Shown here: in pieces, positions 47,342 to 59,081 of the stretch | Layout of the letters: each line of letters opens with the position of its first letter | How positions within the stretch are numbered: position 1 is the stretch's first letter | Origin: Cladopsammia gracilis | Lineage: Eukaryota > Cnidaria > Anthozoa > Scleractinia > Dendrophylliidae | DNA length: 64,000 nucleotides | Direction of reading: 5' to 3' | Assembly (NCBI GenBank): GCA_022457155.1 | Contig: JAJGOT010000213.1 | Span: forward strand, 1,261,001-1,325,000 | Program-made: the position numbers and the translations under genes | Notes under the pieces: model-generated | Databases searched by the model: none | The model's input: only the letters and a program-made list of their open reading frames with translations | What the model was told of the DNA's origin: nothing

Positions 47342-48460
47342 AAACTTAAGTGACGCACTAGGGGAGTGGATTGTTTTAAAAGTGTTGGTCGCAATAAAAA
47401 TATATAATTTCTTTTTTGGATGAATTTCAAGGAAAGTTCCACTCAGCATACAAACAGCTCCTTTCTTCGATTTCGGGCTGTTTTTAGGAGCAGGGTTATG
47501 TCAGATTGCTCCTTAAACATGTTATATGCAATATATGAAACGTTCTGAATTTAGAATCAGTCATTTTCGCCTCAGTAGTAGAGTCGTAGTAGTAGAACAT
47601 TAAAAAGCTAAAGTTTCGTTTGCATATAATCAATCAACATATTCAACTTTATTCTCGTGCTTTGAAGTTTTATTCAAACAAATAATTGCTACAAAACCGA
47701 TGGTGTTGAAGTTTATCTAGGTAAAAGGAAAAGTTTAACTTAAAATAGAATACTAACATAAACGAAAACAACTTATGTATTATTAGACACCTGCACCTTT
47801 GAAACACTGAATAACCAAAATATTTACAATTTTAATATGAGAACGCTGTATAATTACAGTCAAACCTCTATTAAGCGATCACCCTCGGGGAATAGCCTAT
47901 TTGAATTGTCAGAAAAGTCGCATAATATACTCTATTACGCCCCCATCACTATTAAGCTCCCTCTCAGTAATAAGCCGCCCCTCTTGAGCTTCGAGGTTTT
48001 CAATAAGCCGCCCTCTCTATTTAATATTTAATAAGCCCCGCTCTCCACAGCCACTTAGGTTGGGTTAGAATCAACTAATTATATTTTTGATCTCAACATT
48101 TCCAATTTTATATGGGACAGTTTCAATACTTACTTATCAAGTTCTGTTTTCAGTACATCAATGATTGGTTTTGACTTGTATGTCGTACTATATGTTCCTG
48201 GAACAACAGGAAAAAGGAAAAGTTTAGCTTAAAATAGAATACTAACATAAACGAAAACAACTTATTATGTATTATTAGACACCTGCACCTTTGAAACACT
48301 GAATAACCAAAAAAATTTGAGAACGCTGTATAACTCTAATAAGCGGTCAGCCTCGGGGAATAGCCTATACATCAACAATACATGTACACTCTATTAAATA
48401 AGCCTACCTTTTCGGCCAAACGGAATTTTGGTTTTTGTATTTTTCATTTCTCGTTTCCAG
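47342..48460 (+). repeat. locally duplicated AT-rich block
   Basis: 47710-47830 and 48208-48320 share AGAATACTAACATAAACGAA and GACACCTGCACCTTTGAAAC; the following CGGTCA/GATCACCCTCGGGGAATAGC block also recurs. The part 47870-48050 is a run of AATAAGC(C/T)(G/C)CCC-like motifs. No gene. Confidence 0.75.
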
Positions 48461-48995
48461 CACAGGGAACCCAAACGCTTTATTAGCTATAACACAATCA
48501 TTTAATAAAAATATTGTTATTTACCTGTTTTCCTGTGTCTCTTTGAGTCGTTTTGGAAGCGATTTGAATCAGAGCGAAGACGGTTGACCTTGCATGCAAG
48601 TTCTTGTCTGCCGATTCGTAAATACGACGCGCCTATTATATTACTGACGTCTCAAGTTTCCATTATTATTAACTCAAGTTCCCATTATTATTAACTATTA
48701 ACTCTCCTCGGGGGAGAATCTCAGGTTTCAATTTAACGGCCACGGGAAGAGTGGAGAGTTAATAGTTATAATGGGAACTTGAGTTAATAATAATGGAAAC
48801 TTGAGACGTCAGTAATATAATAGACGCGTCGTGTTTACGAATCGGCAGACAAGAACTTGCATGCAAGGTCAACCGTCTTCGCTCTGATTCAAATCGCTTC
48901 CAAAACGACTCAAAGAGACACAGGAAAACAGGTAAATAACAATATTTTTATTAAATGATTGTGTTATAGCTAATAAAGCGTTTGGGTTCCCTGTG
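48461..48995. mobile_element. 535-bp foldback with arms of about 245 bases
   Basis: Left arm 48461-48707, right arm 48752-48995, 44-base loop. Arms start CACAGGGAACCCAAACGCTT and are almost identical over their full length; the small differences (ACGACGCGCC versus AGACGCGTCG side) are near the middle. No TIR-type transposase and no frame. One of the most symmetric structures in the window. Confidence 0.9.
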
Positions 48996-51011
48996 ACAAT
49001 TCAAACTATAAAATCTAAAAATCACTTTTAAATACACTGAAGTTTTCACCCATTAAGCTGCTTACAAAAGCGAGATATTTTCCTTTCTTTCTTTTTGTTA
49101 AAAATGGTTGATTTCTAGATACTTCTGACAAAGCAAGTTTTGAAACCCGATGGTCCAGAAAACAGTTCACAAACGATTACCTTGCTGTGATAAACGAATG
49201 ATTCTATTTACAACTGAAACGTGGACGCTTTATTGGCATCACGAAATCAGGTTAAAACGACAGAATGGCGGAGGATCCCTAGAGTGGGTTTCATGTTTCG
49301 TTTAGCAATAATTAAATGCAAGTTTTTTTTTGTAGCTACTGCGCTTGCGCAAGTGCTACTATGCTATCGGTTTGATGGATAGAGTCGATTTTAACGAACT
49401 CTGCCGATTTTGACCCGATATAACGAACTCTGCCGATTTTGACCCGATATTCCCCGATCTTAACTCCTTTTTTGTTTTGGAACCTCGTCGGTTGTTCAAC
49501 GTTTGTCGAGGATAGCTTCGCAACCTCGTCGGTTGTTCAACGTTTGTCGAGGATAGCTTCGAATGGCCCGAATCGAATGTTCACTCAGAGAAGACTATCA
49601 GATTTCTAACAAATATGGCCGCCCATGAACTCCACGCTTCCATTTTGTAGACGTCCATTTGCATAACCTGAATGAAAGCACGCCTTTTAAGACTTCGAAA
49701 TGGAAAGAAGAAGTCATTTAGAAGATTTTTATGCCTTTGTAGCACTGGTGGTTTGAGAGCTGAAAGCGATGAAATTTGTCACAAGTGAGGACATGTCTTC
49801 TTTCAGAATTTATACTCGAAGCGGCAGACTTAACTAAGTATTTTCAAGCATTCCTGGAAAACTACGGTAAAGAAAGTCACATTTTTTAATGTCCATTTAC
49901 TTTGTAAGAAACATCCGTTTCTTTGTCTTATTAGTGGCTTTTAAACAAATATTTAGAAAATTTGACCACAATCGGTCCACCCTGGATCCAGAGGTCCGTT
50001 CTCTGAATATCATGAATGAAATTAACCGCATAAACGGTTAGATCTCGGCGCGTTGCGCCTCGTTGTCGCGGCTTCGCCGCTCAAACTCGCCGTTTTCACT
50101 AAAAAAGAAAAACCTCTGGCACCCAGGGTACAATCGGTCGAGCGAGAAATTCGCCAGATGCTGAACAAATTTGCGTGGCCGACAGTTTCATAATTTGACG
50201 CGTTTTGCTCTTGAGACTAAACTAGTAGATATTTGAATAAAACTTTCAACTGAGAGAATTCGTTTCTTGTGCAAATTGCGATCAAACTTCTTCGACTGTT
50301 TTCTTCATGAAGCCAATTATAATCACGGTAGAGGCGCGCTAGTAAATATAATTAAATTAAATAGCGCTCACGAAAACAGTATGCGAATCATCTTTACGGA
50401 TAGGAATGGCATTCTATATACACATGAAAAGTCGGAAATTTTAGAAAACACTAGATATAATAAAGTAGGTTGCTGAATTTAAATATTATTTTGTGATGTT
50501 TACAATATAATTCGCAGACCGGCGCTAGCGCTGCAATTAGAATAAATAAATCGCTAAGCCTTCCGGAAGCAGAAAATCACTGAATTCTGATAAGCGTTTA
50601 ACTCTTTTATTCAAGGGAAAGACATTTTCATTCAAGGAAATATTGTGTATTTGCGACAACACTTCACAAAAATTTATTGCAAATCCGGGCAGGAGAGGGG
50701 GGTCTCTCGGCTTGGAAATCCAGGGGGCACGGAGTGGGGGGGGGGGGGGGGGGGGGGTGCTAGCGGGCCAGGAAATCCTACGATAATCTAAGTAATAACA
50801 GGCGCAGTTAGCTACATGCAGTCACAGACTGCCTATTTTTTTATTTGGTAATTCATCTAGGTAAAAGTGACAGTCTAAAGTCAAAGAAGATTTTATGTAT
50901 TGCTCAGTACTCTTTAATAGCGTAAACTTTGGATTTCTATCGTGGTATATCCGGAGTATGTAAGGGTAACCACAGAATTGTTTACTTAAAACTATGTTGG
51001 TTCTTTATTAC
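48996..51011. other. no recognised gene; short tandem duplications and poly-G
   Basis: AACGAACTCTGCCGATTTTG occurs twice (about 49394, 49423); AACCTCGTCGGTTGTTCAAC with its next 20 bases occurs twice (about 49482, 49522). A G-run lies at 50736-50757. The frame at 50267-50476 has no recognised domain. Confidence 0.5.
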
Positions 51012-51225
51012 TCGTGCCGGTACGGCAACGAGTTAAGGATTGCGCTGCGTTTTTTCTCCTTGTTTTCCTCCGTGTTTTCGTATCTACTTCTGTGCATTGC
51101 GTTAGATCTGGGTACGAGAACACGCACGCATGCACTGCGAGAAATTTTAAGCCCACGGTATTTGGGATTCGGTGTAATCGGCGTCGTTTTGCAAGCAAAA
51201 GCGAAACAAATTTGGGTTTTATTGT
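51012..51225 (+). repeat. dispersed repeat, partner at 53490-53700
   Basis: TACGGCAACGAG, GTGCAT(C/T)GC(A/G)TTAGATCTGG and ACGCACGCATGCA blocks occur in the same order at 53490-53605. The two copies flank the LINE. Confidence 0.7.
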
Positions 51226-51288
51226 TTGTTGCTGTTTACTCGTCGCTTCTTCGGTCTAAAAAGGCTTATGGGCTATATTCATGCCCCA

Positions 51289-51671
51289 TACACCGAATGC
51301 AAATATGGCCGACCAACAATTTTTTGTTTGAACAGGTTCTCCAGAAAAGAAAAGCAATTGGATAACAATAAAGATCAGGTCAAAATGAGTCATTGTGTGC
51401 ATTTTCAAGGCCATATTCTTATTTTAGGAGAAGTTATAGGCAATCAAATTTTGGGAAAAACATGAAAGTGAGGCTAGTGAGGCTAGAATGTCTTTTTTCA
51501 TACAAATGCTTGAAATTTCAGTGAGCCATAACTTTGCAACCGTTTAACCAAAAACACTCAAACTTTGCAAGATGATGCACTTAGCAGCACTTGTCTACGT
51601 GATATCATTAATTTCTCTGCAAACTTGGCCAAACAAAAAACTGCCTGACGGCCATATTTGCATTCGGTGTA
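51289..51671. mobile_element. 383-bp MITE with TACACCGAATGC ends
   Basis: TACACCGAATGCAAATATGG at the left and its exact inverse at the right (51649-51671), bounded by TA. Non-coding. Confidence 0.75.
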
Positions 51672-51679
51672 TTCGCGTT

Positions 51680-52206
51680 TTGAAGTGCGCAAAGAACGTA
51701 ATTTCATCACCTTTAGCTGAGCTCATCAACCTCTTTGTTCAAATTGGCAAATATCCTTCCAAGTTAAAACATGCAAAAATTATCCCAGTATACAAAGGCG
51801 ACGATGAGACCGACCCTAGCAACTACCGTCCTATTTCATTACTTTCCGTCTTTAACAGGATTTTTGAAAAAGTTATGTACAACCGATTGAAATCATACAT
51901 CGAAGATAATGAATTATTATATAAAGCCCACTATGGCTTTAGAGAGACTTTTTCCACTCAGCAATTCTGGACATTGTGAGTATGATACAAACTAATATGG
52001 ACAAGAAAATGTTTACCTGTGGCATTTTTCTGGACTTTAAGAAAGCATTCGATACGGTCAATCACACGATTTTACTTGATAAATTGCACCATTATGGGAT
52101 TAGAGGTATTGTACATGAGTGGTTTACGTCGTACTTGGCTAATCGAACACAAACAACGCACATTGACAATGCAATGACCATATTTCATCGAAGAAGAGCT
52201 CGGTAA
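51680..52206 (+). pseudogene. LINE RT fingers and motif A, frameshifted
   Basis: First frame: KHAKIIPVYKGDDETDPSNY then RPISLLSVFNRIFEKVMYNR, ending ETFSTQ. A deletion near 51958 shifts the frame, then AILDIVSMIQTNMDKK, FLDFKKAFDTVNHTILLDKL (motif A Asp) and HEWFTSYLANRTQ. A second shift near 52190 leads to the third frame. Confidence 0.85.
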
Positions 52207-53204
52207 CTGGAGTTCCACAAGGGTCTGTTCTAGGTCCTTTACTCTTCCTTATTTATATAAACGACATTTATCTGTGTAGCAATAAACTTAGCTTTTATCT
52301 ATTTGCTGATGATACAAATCTGTTATATGCTGACAACGACTTGAAAACCCTGGAAACCGTTGTTAATAATGAGCTTAATAATGTCTGTAACTGGCTTAAT
52401 GCTAATAAACTAACCATTAATGCGAAGAAATCAAACTTTGTCATCTTTTGGCCAGCACAAAAAAGAATCAATTATCAGCCGTGTATCAGAATTCCGGATA
52501 TTATTAATAATGGATTCGCGCTTTTTGAATGCAAAGATTATGTAAAATTTTTAGGAGTACTGATTGACAAAAATTTAACCTGGAGGCCTCATATTGATCA
52601 TATCGCTTCGAAGATCAGTAAAACAGTAGGCATAATTGCCAGGCTGAGGCACCATGTACCTCTAAATACCCTTCTTCAAATCTACCGTTCGCTGATATTT
52701 CCCTACACGCTCTACGCTCTTCCTGTTTGGGGCCAGGCATCCCAGTGTGATTTAAAAAAGATTCTCACTCTGCAAAAGCGTGCACTCCGCCTAATTTTCT
52801 TTGCCATCCCTCTTTTTGTTGCTTCCAACATCTTACCTGTTAATATGCTCTACTTTGAAACGGTCTCAACCATAATGCATGATGTTTCTATTCATTCTAC
52901 ACCTAAAAATATTCGTGAACTCTTCATACATTCATCTGACATTCATGCTTACAACACGCGTTTCTCGTGTGCAGATAATCTTTTTGTACAGAAATCCAGA
53001 TTGCATATAAAACTTAAGTCTTTTCCTGCTTTTGGTACGAGATTATGGAATTGTCTACACCCCGATTGGCGTAAGCTCACGAAAAGAGCATTTAAAAGAA
53101 AAATTCATAAGTTGCTTCTAACTGTACTTGAAATTGAGGACTATTATGTTGATGCCCATTCTCTAATACTGATTTTAAACACAAGTAATTATTATACACT
53201 ATAG
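52203..53204 (+). pseudogene. LINE RT palm to C-terminus, open frame
   Basis: TGVPQGSVLGPLLFLIYIND (motif B), FYLFADDTNLLY (catalytic FADD), CNWLNANKLTINAKKSNFVI, VKFLGVLIDKNLTWRPHIDH, LPVWGQASQ and ending SNYYTL before TAG. 333 codons without a stop, so decay is limited to the frameshifts upstream. I-clade or CR1-type by block order; exact clade not settled. Confidence 0.9.
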
Positions 53205-53489
53205 CTTTCAAACCATTTAGCCGTTTATCTACTTTACACCTCTTAATTTGCTTTACTTTTTTACCTTTGTGCTTGATTAATTATTAATGTGTATGTTTAT
53301 TTATTTAGTAGCTGTTTTGAAATCACTTTATGTTTGGTAAATATGACTGAAATAAGTACAACCCGCCTAGATTAGCTATGCTATAAGCGGGTTTGTAGAT
53401 ATTTAAATTTTATTTCTTTAAATTTAGATCAATTAATTAATGTAACGGTGTTGAAAACCAATAAAATCCAATCCAATCCAATCCATACG

Positions 53490-54157
53490 GCAACGAGGTA
53501 AAGTTTGCTCTCCGTTTTTCTTTTTATTCTTTTTGGTTTCGTCTCTTATATGTGCATCGCATTAGATCTGGGACGTTTGGGTACGAGAATACGCACGCAT
53601 GCAAGCGGAAGCGAAACTAATTTTGGTTTTATTTGCCTGTTGTTGTGTTACGTAAGTGTTCCCCGCGAGTAACAATACATTACCGGTAGGAGTATAGGCT
53701 ACAGGTAGCCTCTTGTTCGCATTAAAATGTACAGTTGAACATTCCGCGATTTTGTATTTCATGCTAAACAATTTTTTCATGATCAAAATTATGAAGAAAT
53801 TGTGGAAATTTTGGCTTTTTCTATCTTTCCAAACTCCTTGGCATAATTTAAATACGTTCACCTGTTTATGTTACACGATGAAGATTAACACACGCCGCAT
53901 AGTTAATACGAATGATATGTCATATGTCAGTAAGACACAGGCAGAAAAAGGGGAAAAATGATCAAAAAGCGGGATTAATCAGCCGCGGCATCCGGATATA
54001 AATTGGCTGTAACGACGATTACGATGTAGGATTACGAGAGCATCTTTCAATTTTAACAGAAGCATCTCGTTTCATATTTTTAACGTTTAGGCGGTGTTGG
54101 CTGCATCAAATAACTGGAAAGAGACGAAGATTGTAGCAGAAGAAGTTCTAAAGGTCG
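53490..54157. other. second dispersed repeat copy and GPCR upstream region
   Basis: 53490-53720 is the partner of 51012-51225, ending TACAGGTAGCCTCTTGTTCG. 53720-54157 has no recognised exon; an intronless receptor follows. No clear TATA-type promoter is seen. Confidence 0.4.
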
Positions 54158-55037
54158 ATGACCAATGAGACTAACGAAGATTTTCCTCCAAAAGAGAGAA
54201 GGATTTGGTTTGGAGTTTTTGTCACTGAATGTATCGTGATATTTATAATCAACGCCTTCACTGTCATCGCTTTTGCACGAAACCGTCACTTACGCAAGCG
54301 CAGTACGTACCTGATAATTAATCTGACTGTGGCTGATTTGCTGGTGGGTGCAGCGACGGGACCTTTGGAGATATACAGATGGCAGGGGAATAGACCTGGA
54401 CAGGGTTTCAGTTGGCGAGAATTTTTCATGTTGACATCGATAACGATATTTTTTGTAGCTTCTCAATTTAATCTTATGTTAATATCTTTAGAGCGCCTAC
54501 ATGCCACTCGTTATCCCCTTTAGGCATTGTTTATTTAGTAACTGGGAATATTTTAAAATCATAACATGCAGTTGGGTACTAGCTTTGTTCCTGTCAATTG
54601 CAATTGTTCTTCTAAAACTGTTGTATAAACCAGTTGCAGCCAGGTACGCATCGGCATCCTTTACATTCATCACTCTCCTGATTCTCGTAGTCTCTTATGG
54701 TAGTATTATTGTAAATATAAGAAACAACCCTCACTCTCAGCATGCTGGTTCAGTTCTCTTAACCGAGAGGAAACTGTCAGTCACTTTATTTGTAGTCACT
54801 GTTGCCTCTATTCTGGCCTTTCTACCGTGGTCCATTTATCGTACCATTCAAGACAACGTTAGGATTTGCAGGTCCATTCAAGGAGTGTTATTTGCGCTTT
54901 ATTACGCAAATTCTGTAGTAAATCCAATCATATATGTCATTAGACTGAAAGAGTTTAGGAAAGCGATAAGGGAAGTTATTTGTAAAACGAAACCCGAGTT
55001 AAAGCGTGTCCAACCTATTGAACTTCATGTAATTTAG
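54158..55037 (+). pseudogene. class A (rhodopsin-family) GPCR, one frameshift
   Basis: Intronless. Start ATG at 54158 (MTNETNEDF, with a glycosylation site NET). Seven hydrophobic segments: FGVFVTECIVIFIINAFTVI, LIINLTVADLLVGAATG (TM2 with NLxxAD), ITIFFVASQFNLMLISLERL (TM3; ERL in place of DRY), IITCSWVLALFLSIAIV, FTFITLLILVVSYGSII, LFVVTVASILAFLPWSIY (TM6), and ALYYANSVVNPIIYVI (TM7 NPxxY). Ends at 55037. At 54515-54518 a CCCC run shifts the frame: ERLHATRYP is followed by a stop, while FRHCLF continues in the next frame. Without the extra base it would be about 292 residues. No TM3/ECL2 disulfide cysteines are seen, as in some melanocortin- or adenosine-like receptors. Could be a true pseudogene or a base error; ligand unknown. 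Confidence 0.8.
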
Positions 55038-55044
55038 AGAATGG

Positions 55045-55470
55045 GCATATCAACTGCTATAAGAACTCCTTCTTCGTACGCATTGTTAATAAGTGGAACG
55101 ACTTGCCTAAGGATGTTGTACACGCTAGTTCAATAACCTTATTTCGAAATAGACTCAAGATGTACATGTACACTACTAAATAATTGTAAATCGTTTTTTT
55201 AAATGTTTGTAATTGTTTTTGATTTTAGAAATTCTATTTGGGGAAATTGTTTTATATAGGGTTAATTCGGGAAGTGTTTTAATTTATTAATTTCTTGATT
55301 TCCTTTGTAATTGTTTACGATTTTAGAAATTCTGTTTGGGGAAATTGTTTTTTATATAGGGTTAACCTCGCGATGTCCCCTTTCAGGAAGTGTTTTTATT
55401 AAATAGTTGATTTCCTGGATAAAATATTGTTATGTTGCGTTGCGTTGCGTTGCGTTATGTTATGTTATCA
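55045..55470 (+). mobile_element. LINE 3' end with duplicated UTR and pentamer tail
   Basis: NCYKNSFFVRIVNKWNDLPK then DVVHASSITLFRNRLKMYMY and a stop is the C-terminal tail of a LINE protein. The 3' UTR contains a direct duplication (55205-55300 and 55302-55430, GATTTTAGAAATTCT(A/G)TTTG) and ends in (GTTGC/GTTAT)n. It lies only a few bases after the receptor stop. Confidence 0.75.
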
Positions 55471-56261
55471 AAGAGTACCTCCCACCACGAGGGAAAGAAA
55501 CTGCTTCCATTGTTTCTCATTCTCGACCCGATTCTCGCACCAAGAGACCTCGTTTCGTTTGGTCAGCGGTTGAAAATATACAAGACGTAATTTAAAAAAT
55601 CCGTGGAGCTCTGACGACGAGAATTTCTGGACTCCAGAGCTCTTATCTTTTGCGCATGTCAAAAAAAACCGCGACCAAGGACTCTAGGGTCGAGAATGAA
55701 TAATTCAAAACAAGAGATGTTCTTCAGAATCGTAACATGGTAAAAGGAAAAGAAGGTCGATGTACATTCGAAACGGTCATGGATATTGAACTAACAATAG
55801 TTTCTTGTTCAAAGTTTGCATGCCATTTGTCGAGTATGATTTGATACACGAAACAAACTTCTGTTTAACGGCCGAGAACACCAAACAAATATTTGGTTAA
55901 TATTTTCATTTTTAAAATTTATTAAGAAATTTGGTCGGTGTAAAAACCAAGAGCTAATTAAAATCAAATCTCAGGGGAAACTATGTTACCCCTTACCTGT
56001 ACGTTTGATAAAGTGAGTGTCATTTCTACTGAAAGTTGGAGACATGGCAAAAAATTGGATGACATTTGCCTCTAATTTTTTAACTCGTCCCAGACCCCCA
56101 ATTTGACCCTTAAAATCACAGCGAAAACGCCATTTTTTGAAGGGAAAATCAAAATTTCGCCCATTTATGAATTATTTTTCGGAAATCCACACTCGGATTC
56201 CAGTAATTTGGTTATTACTCTATCTGGAAACGTTAAAATATTTTAATAACTTAAAAAAAAA
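55471..56261. other. no recognised gene
   Basis: A small imperfect hairpin (GGAGCTCTGACGACGAGAATT / CCAGAGCTC) lies near 55605-55642. Nothing else supported. Confidence 0.4.
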
Positions 56262-56439
56262 GTACAAATTAAAATTTCTGACTTGTTTTCGGGATTTTCC
56301 GAGGTTAAAATCTTTAAAAATCGACGTTTCGGCCAGTTTCACTGGCTGAAGAAGGCCAGTGAAACTGGCCGAAACGTCGATTTTTAAAGATTTTAACCTC
56401 GGAAAATCCCGAAAACAAGTCAGAAATTTTAATTTGTAC
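56262..56439. repeat. 178-bp near-perfect palindrome
   Basis: Arms of 85 bases (GTACAAATTAAAATTTCTGA to GTTTCACTGGC) with an 8-base centre TGAAGAAG. I find no mismatch along the arms. It contains the motif GAAACTGGCCGAAACGTCGA. Confidence 0.95.
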
Positions 56440-56602
56440 AAAGATGAGAGGTGAAAGTTTCAGGAATACGATTAAAAAAAAGTCCCGTCATTTTTTCCGG
56501 GGGCAATTTTTTGGTATGAATCGCCATTAAAAGAAGAGGCAAAGGGTTCAACAGAATTCCTCCCTCAAGTTTCTTTTTTTTTCTTTTTTCATTTTATTAT
56601 CT

Positions 56603-56634
56603 CCTGTAAGTTAATGTTTAACTTACAGGAGTTT
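56603..56634. repeat. short hairpin CTCCTGTAAGTTAA
   Basis: CTCCTGTAAGTTAA and TTTAACTTACAGGAG with a two- to three-base loop, next to a T-rich stretch. Could be an extruding hairpin or MITE remnant. Confidence 0.7.
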
Positions 56635-58059
56635 ATGTGGGCTAACATGCATTCTTTATGCATTTTTGTTAGCAAAAAATGCGTTAGATACTATTAATAG
56701 ACTTTTTAGTGAATTTGTGGGGACATTCCAAGTGCATATTTGTTAGCAGATTTGTGTTAGATACGATCAATAAGAAAACAAGAGTCGAGTTGCATATTTT
56801 TTTAATACAGTGGTTTATTGACTTGACCTTCACAGTGAAGAAATATGCGTGTTAAAATTTCATATAAAATCTGCCACGCTGTTTGCCTATTTCGAAAAAT
56901 GCCTCGGAATATATTTTTTCAGGTAGGTAACATTCCTACTGTTTGATATCTCTTTTTCATAGCGATGATTTTTAAGGCGTACGATTATGAATTCTGTTTT
57001 TTTGGGAACATGTTGCAGCATATATTTCATTGTATCGAGCGTCAAAAAGTGTAACGTAATGTAATCTTCTCACCTAATGTAGACTGTGGTCAGATATTTG
57101 GCACGCTAGAAGCGCGCTTGGCTAATATCCTTTACGATGAGTTTTAATGTTTGCCCAGTCTGGTTTGTCAATCTTTTTGCTTCAAGACATTTGGTATTAT
57201 CATGTTATAGCACTGGGAAGGGAAAAGAGAGTTTGAGGTAAGCTGACATTGCTCACTGAGAATGGTTGTATGCTGTACGTTTACAATGAAGTTTTGTTGA
57301 AATAATGTGTTTGTTAATTTCCATGTGATATCGCCAAATGTCACCAAATATACAACTAAATTGGATTAAAAGATTCTCAAGGAGAAAAACAGAAGCAATA
57401 GTTTGGAGGAAATGTGCGGGATTAGAAGAATGGAAGTTGATTACGGTTAAGCAATTTTGATTACATGACATGCGGTCAAGAAATATTCAAAGTTTCGATT
57501 CTGGTGGAATCTTGTCGTTATTTTGTCTTTTTAATTCATATTTTTCTGCGTTCATCACTTTTGGCTATTTTTTTCTTCCTATTTTCGGATGATAAAGCAA
57601 GCTAAAGCAAGCTCCTGGCCATAATCATGAAAACACGATATTTCTGTCGGGACAGTGTCCGTTAAGTTAAAAATGTCCTCGGTTAATTTACCCCGCATTT
57701 GCCAAGTTATAGAAGCTGACTAAATAAACAAACAATAGGTTTTAACGAACTAGTGCTTTAAATTTCCTTGTAGGTTGACAAACAAATATAGAACTTTTCA
57801 ATAAGTGTGCTTGTAAAAGCGATCAGAAACAATTTCACGAACGCTTTTGTAAGATGTGAATAAAAGAATTTTATTTTATCAAGGGGACTGTTTTAAGCGA
57901 CATTATTTTATTTTTAGTGAGTCATCGTACAGTGCACGGTGCCAGGATTAAATGTATTTTGCCGGTTGGCCTTTGATTTTTGTTCAATTTTTGTTGATTT
58001 TTAAGGCTCAAACCTACGCTTGTCAAATAGGCTCAAAATGTCAAACGATACAACAACAC
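56635..58059. other. no recognised gene
   Basis: AT-rich, single-copy looking. The minus frame at 57253-57471 has no recognised domain. GCATATTTGTTAGCA / GCATTTTTGTTAGCA recurs at 56660 and 56735. Confidence 0.4.
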
Positions 58060-58630
58060 TGGCAACAACTTTATTTCAGTATTCCCATTTCTAAATACAT
58101 GGTATTACCGAACCAATTACAATAAGTAAGGAAATTAAAATTACTTAAATTACAATAAAGAAATCTAGAATAGAAAATTAATTAATTAATTAAATTAAAT
58201 TCATTTATTAATTGTAAAACAATCACAAGTACTATTGACTATTTTTTGTTCTTGTTTTCATTGCTTGAGTGACAAAAGCAGCAGTTAGCCTGCTAATATG
58301 TTGATCAGTATCAAAAAAAAATGACCTCATGATAATCCAAATCTATTTTGTTTAATAATTTTGTCAAAAAAGGTATTTCGTAGCTCATCATATAACATAC
58401 AGTGCATACAGTGAAATAAAAAAAAGTGCTTTTCATCTTTAACTGAATTAAGTGTACAGTGGGAGTTTTAGGGATTGTAATTCGACCATTTTCAATTCTT
58501 AAGGTGTGATTTCCTATCCTGAATTTAGAAGTAATTTTTCTATGTTCAGGATATGGTTAATTAAATCGGAGTATTTCGTTTCACTTTTAAAGATCGAATA
58601 AAATTTAAGTTTTTTTATTTGCATTACTGT
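58060..58630 (-). mobile_element. decayed LINE 3' region
   Basis: On the minus strand, in shifting frames: KFYSIFKSETKYSDLINHIL, then FRIGNHTLRIENGRITIPKT, then DEKHFFFHC and LYDELRNTFFDKII. This is the basic block followed by a degenerate zinc-knuckle-like EDE-x-HF-x-x-HC region that ends several LINE-type proteins. A 3' end AATAAAG(T)TGTTGCC lies near 58075. At least two frameshifts. Confidence 0.6.
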
Positions 58631-59081
58631 AGATTGAGTTGGTGATTTTTTAGACGTGTAAAAATATTCTGTTTTGCCTTTGACAAGGAGAAAGATGGGA
58701 TGCTTACGTTTATCGCAGTCTTCTCAATACTGACGTTTGTACAGAAAGAATCAATCTTACTAAACAAACCTGGTTTTTTTTAGCCATATCATTAGAAATG
58801 ATTAAGCAGAGTTTTGCAATACTGTCATCAGGTTGATTTTCCAGGTCAAACAAACAAATGTCAAACAGTTAGGTTTCAGTGAGGTTCGGGGTTTTAGTTC
58901 ATTTTTTGTTTTTACTTTTGGTTCATTTTGGTCAGAAAGATTCGTGCCCAATTTAGTCTCTGCTTAAAGAGATAATTGTGGTACGGATAGTCCTTAGATT
59001 TTTCCTATCGATGGTTTTAATATATCTGGTATTCGAATCTATAGCTGTAAAAAGGCTTATTTACGCGTCATAAGCTCTTAA
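58631..59081. other. no recognised feature
   Basis: AT-rich sequence, no supported frame or repeat. Confidence 0.35.

Larger units (their letters stand above)
51672..53485 (+). mobile_element. 5'-truncated jockey/CR1-like LINE
   Basis: A nearly complete RT and C-terminal region in three frames, ending in a 280-base 3' UTR with a hairpin (AACCCGCCTAGATTAGC and TATAAGCGGGTT) and an (AATCC)n tail. The endonuclease is missing. Inserted next to a MITE and between two copies of a dispersed repeat. Confidence 0.85.

Noticed and set aside
50992..51465. Overlapping frames at 50992-51465 on both strands
   Set aside because: They cover a dispersed repeat and part of a MITE, overlap each other in three frames, and encode no recognisable domain.
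56344..56380. Hammerhead-ribozyme-like order CTGAAGA, GGCCAG hairpin, GAAAC
   Set aside because: There is an extra A between the CUGANGA core and stem II, and no room for a stem III before GUC; the symmetry is better explained by the palindrome.
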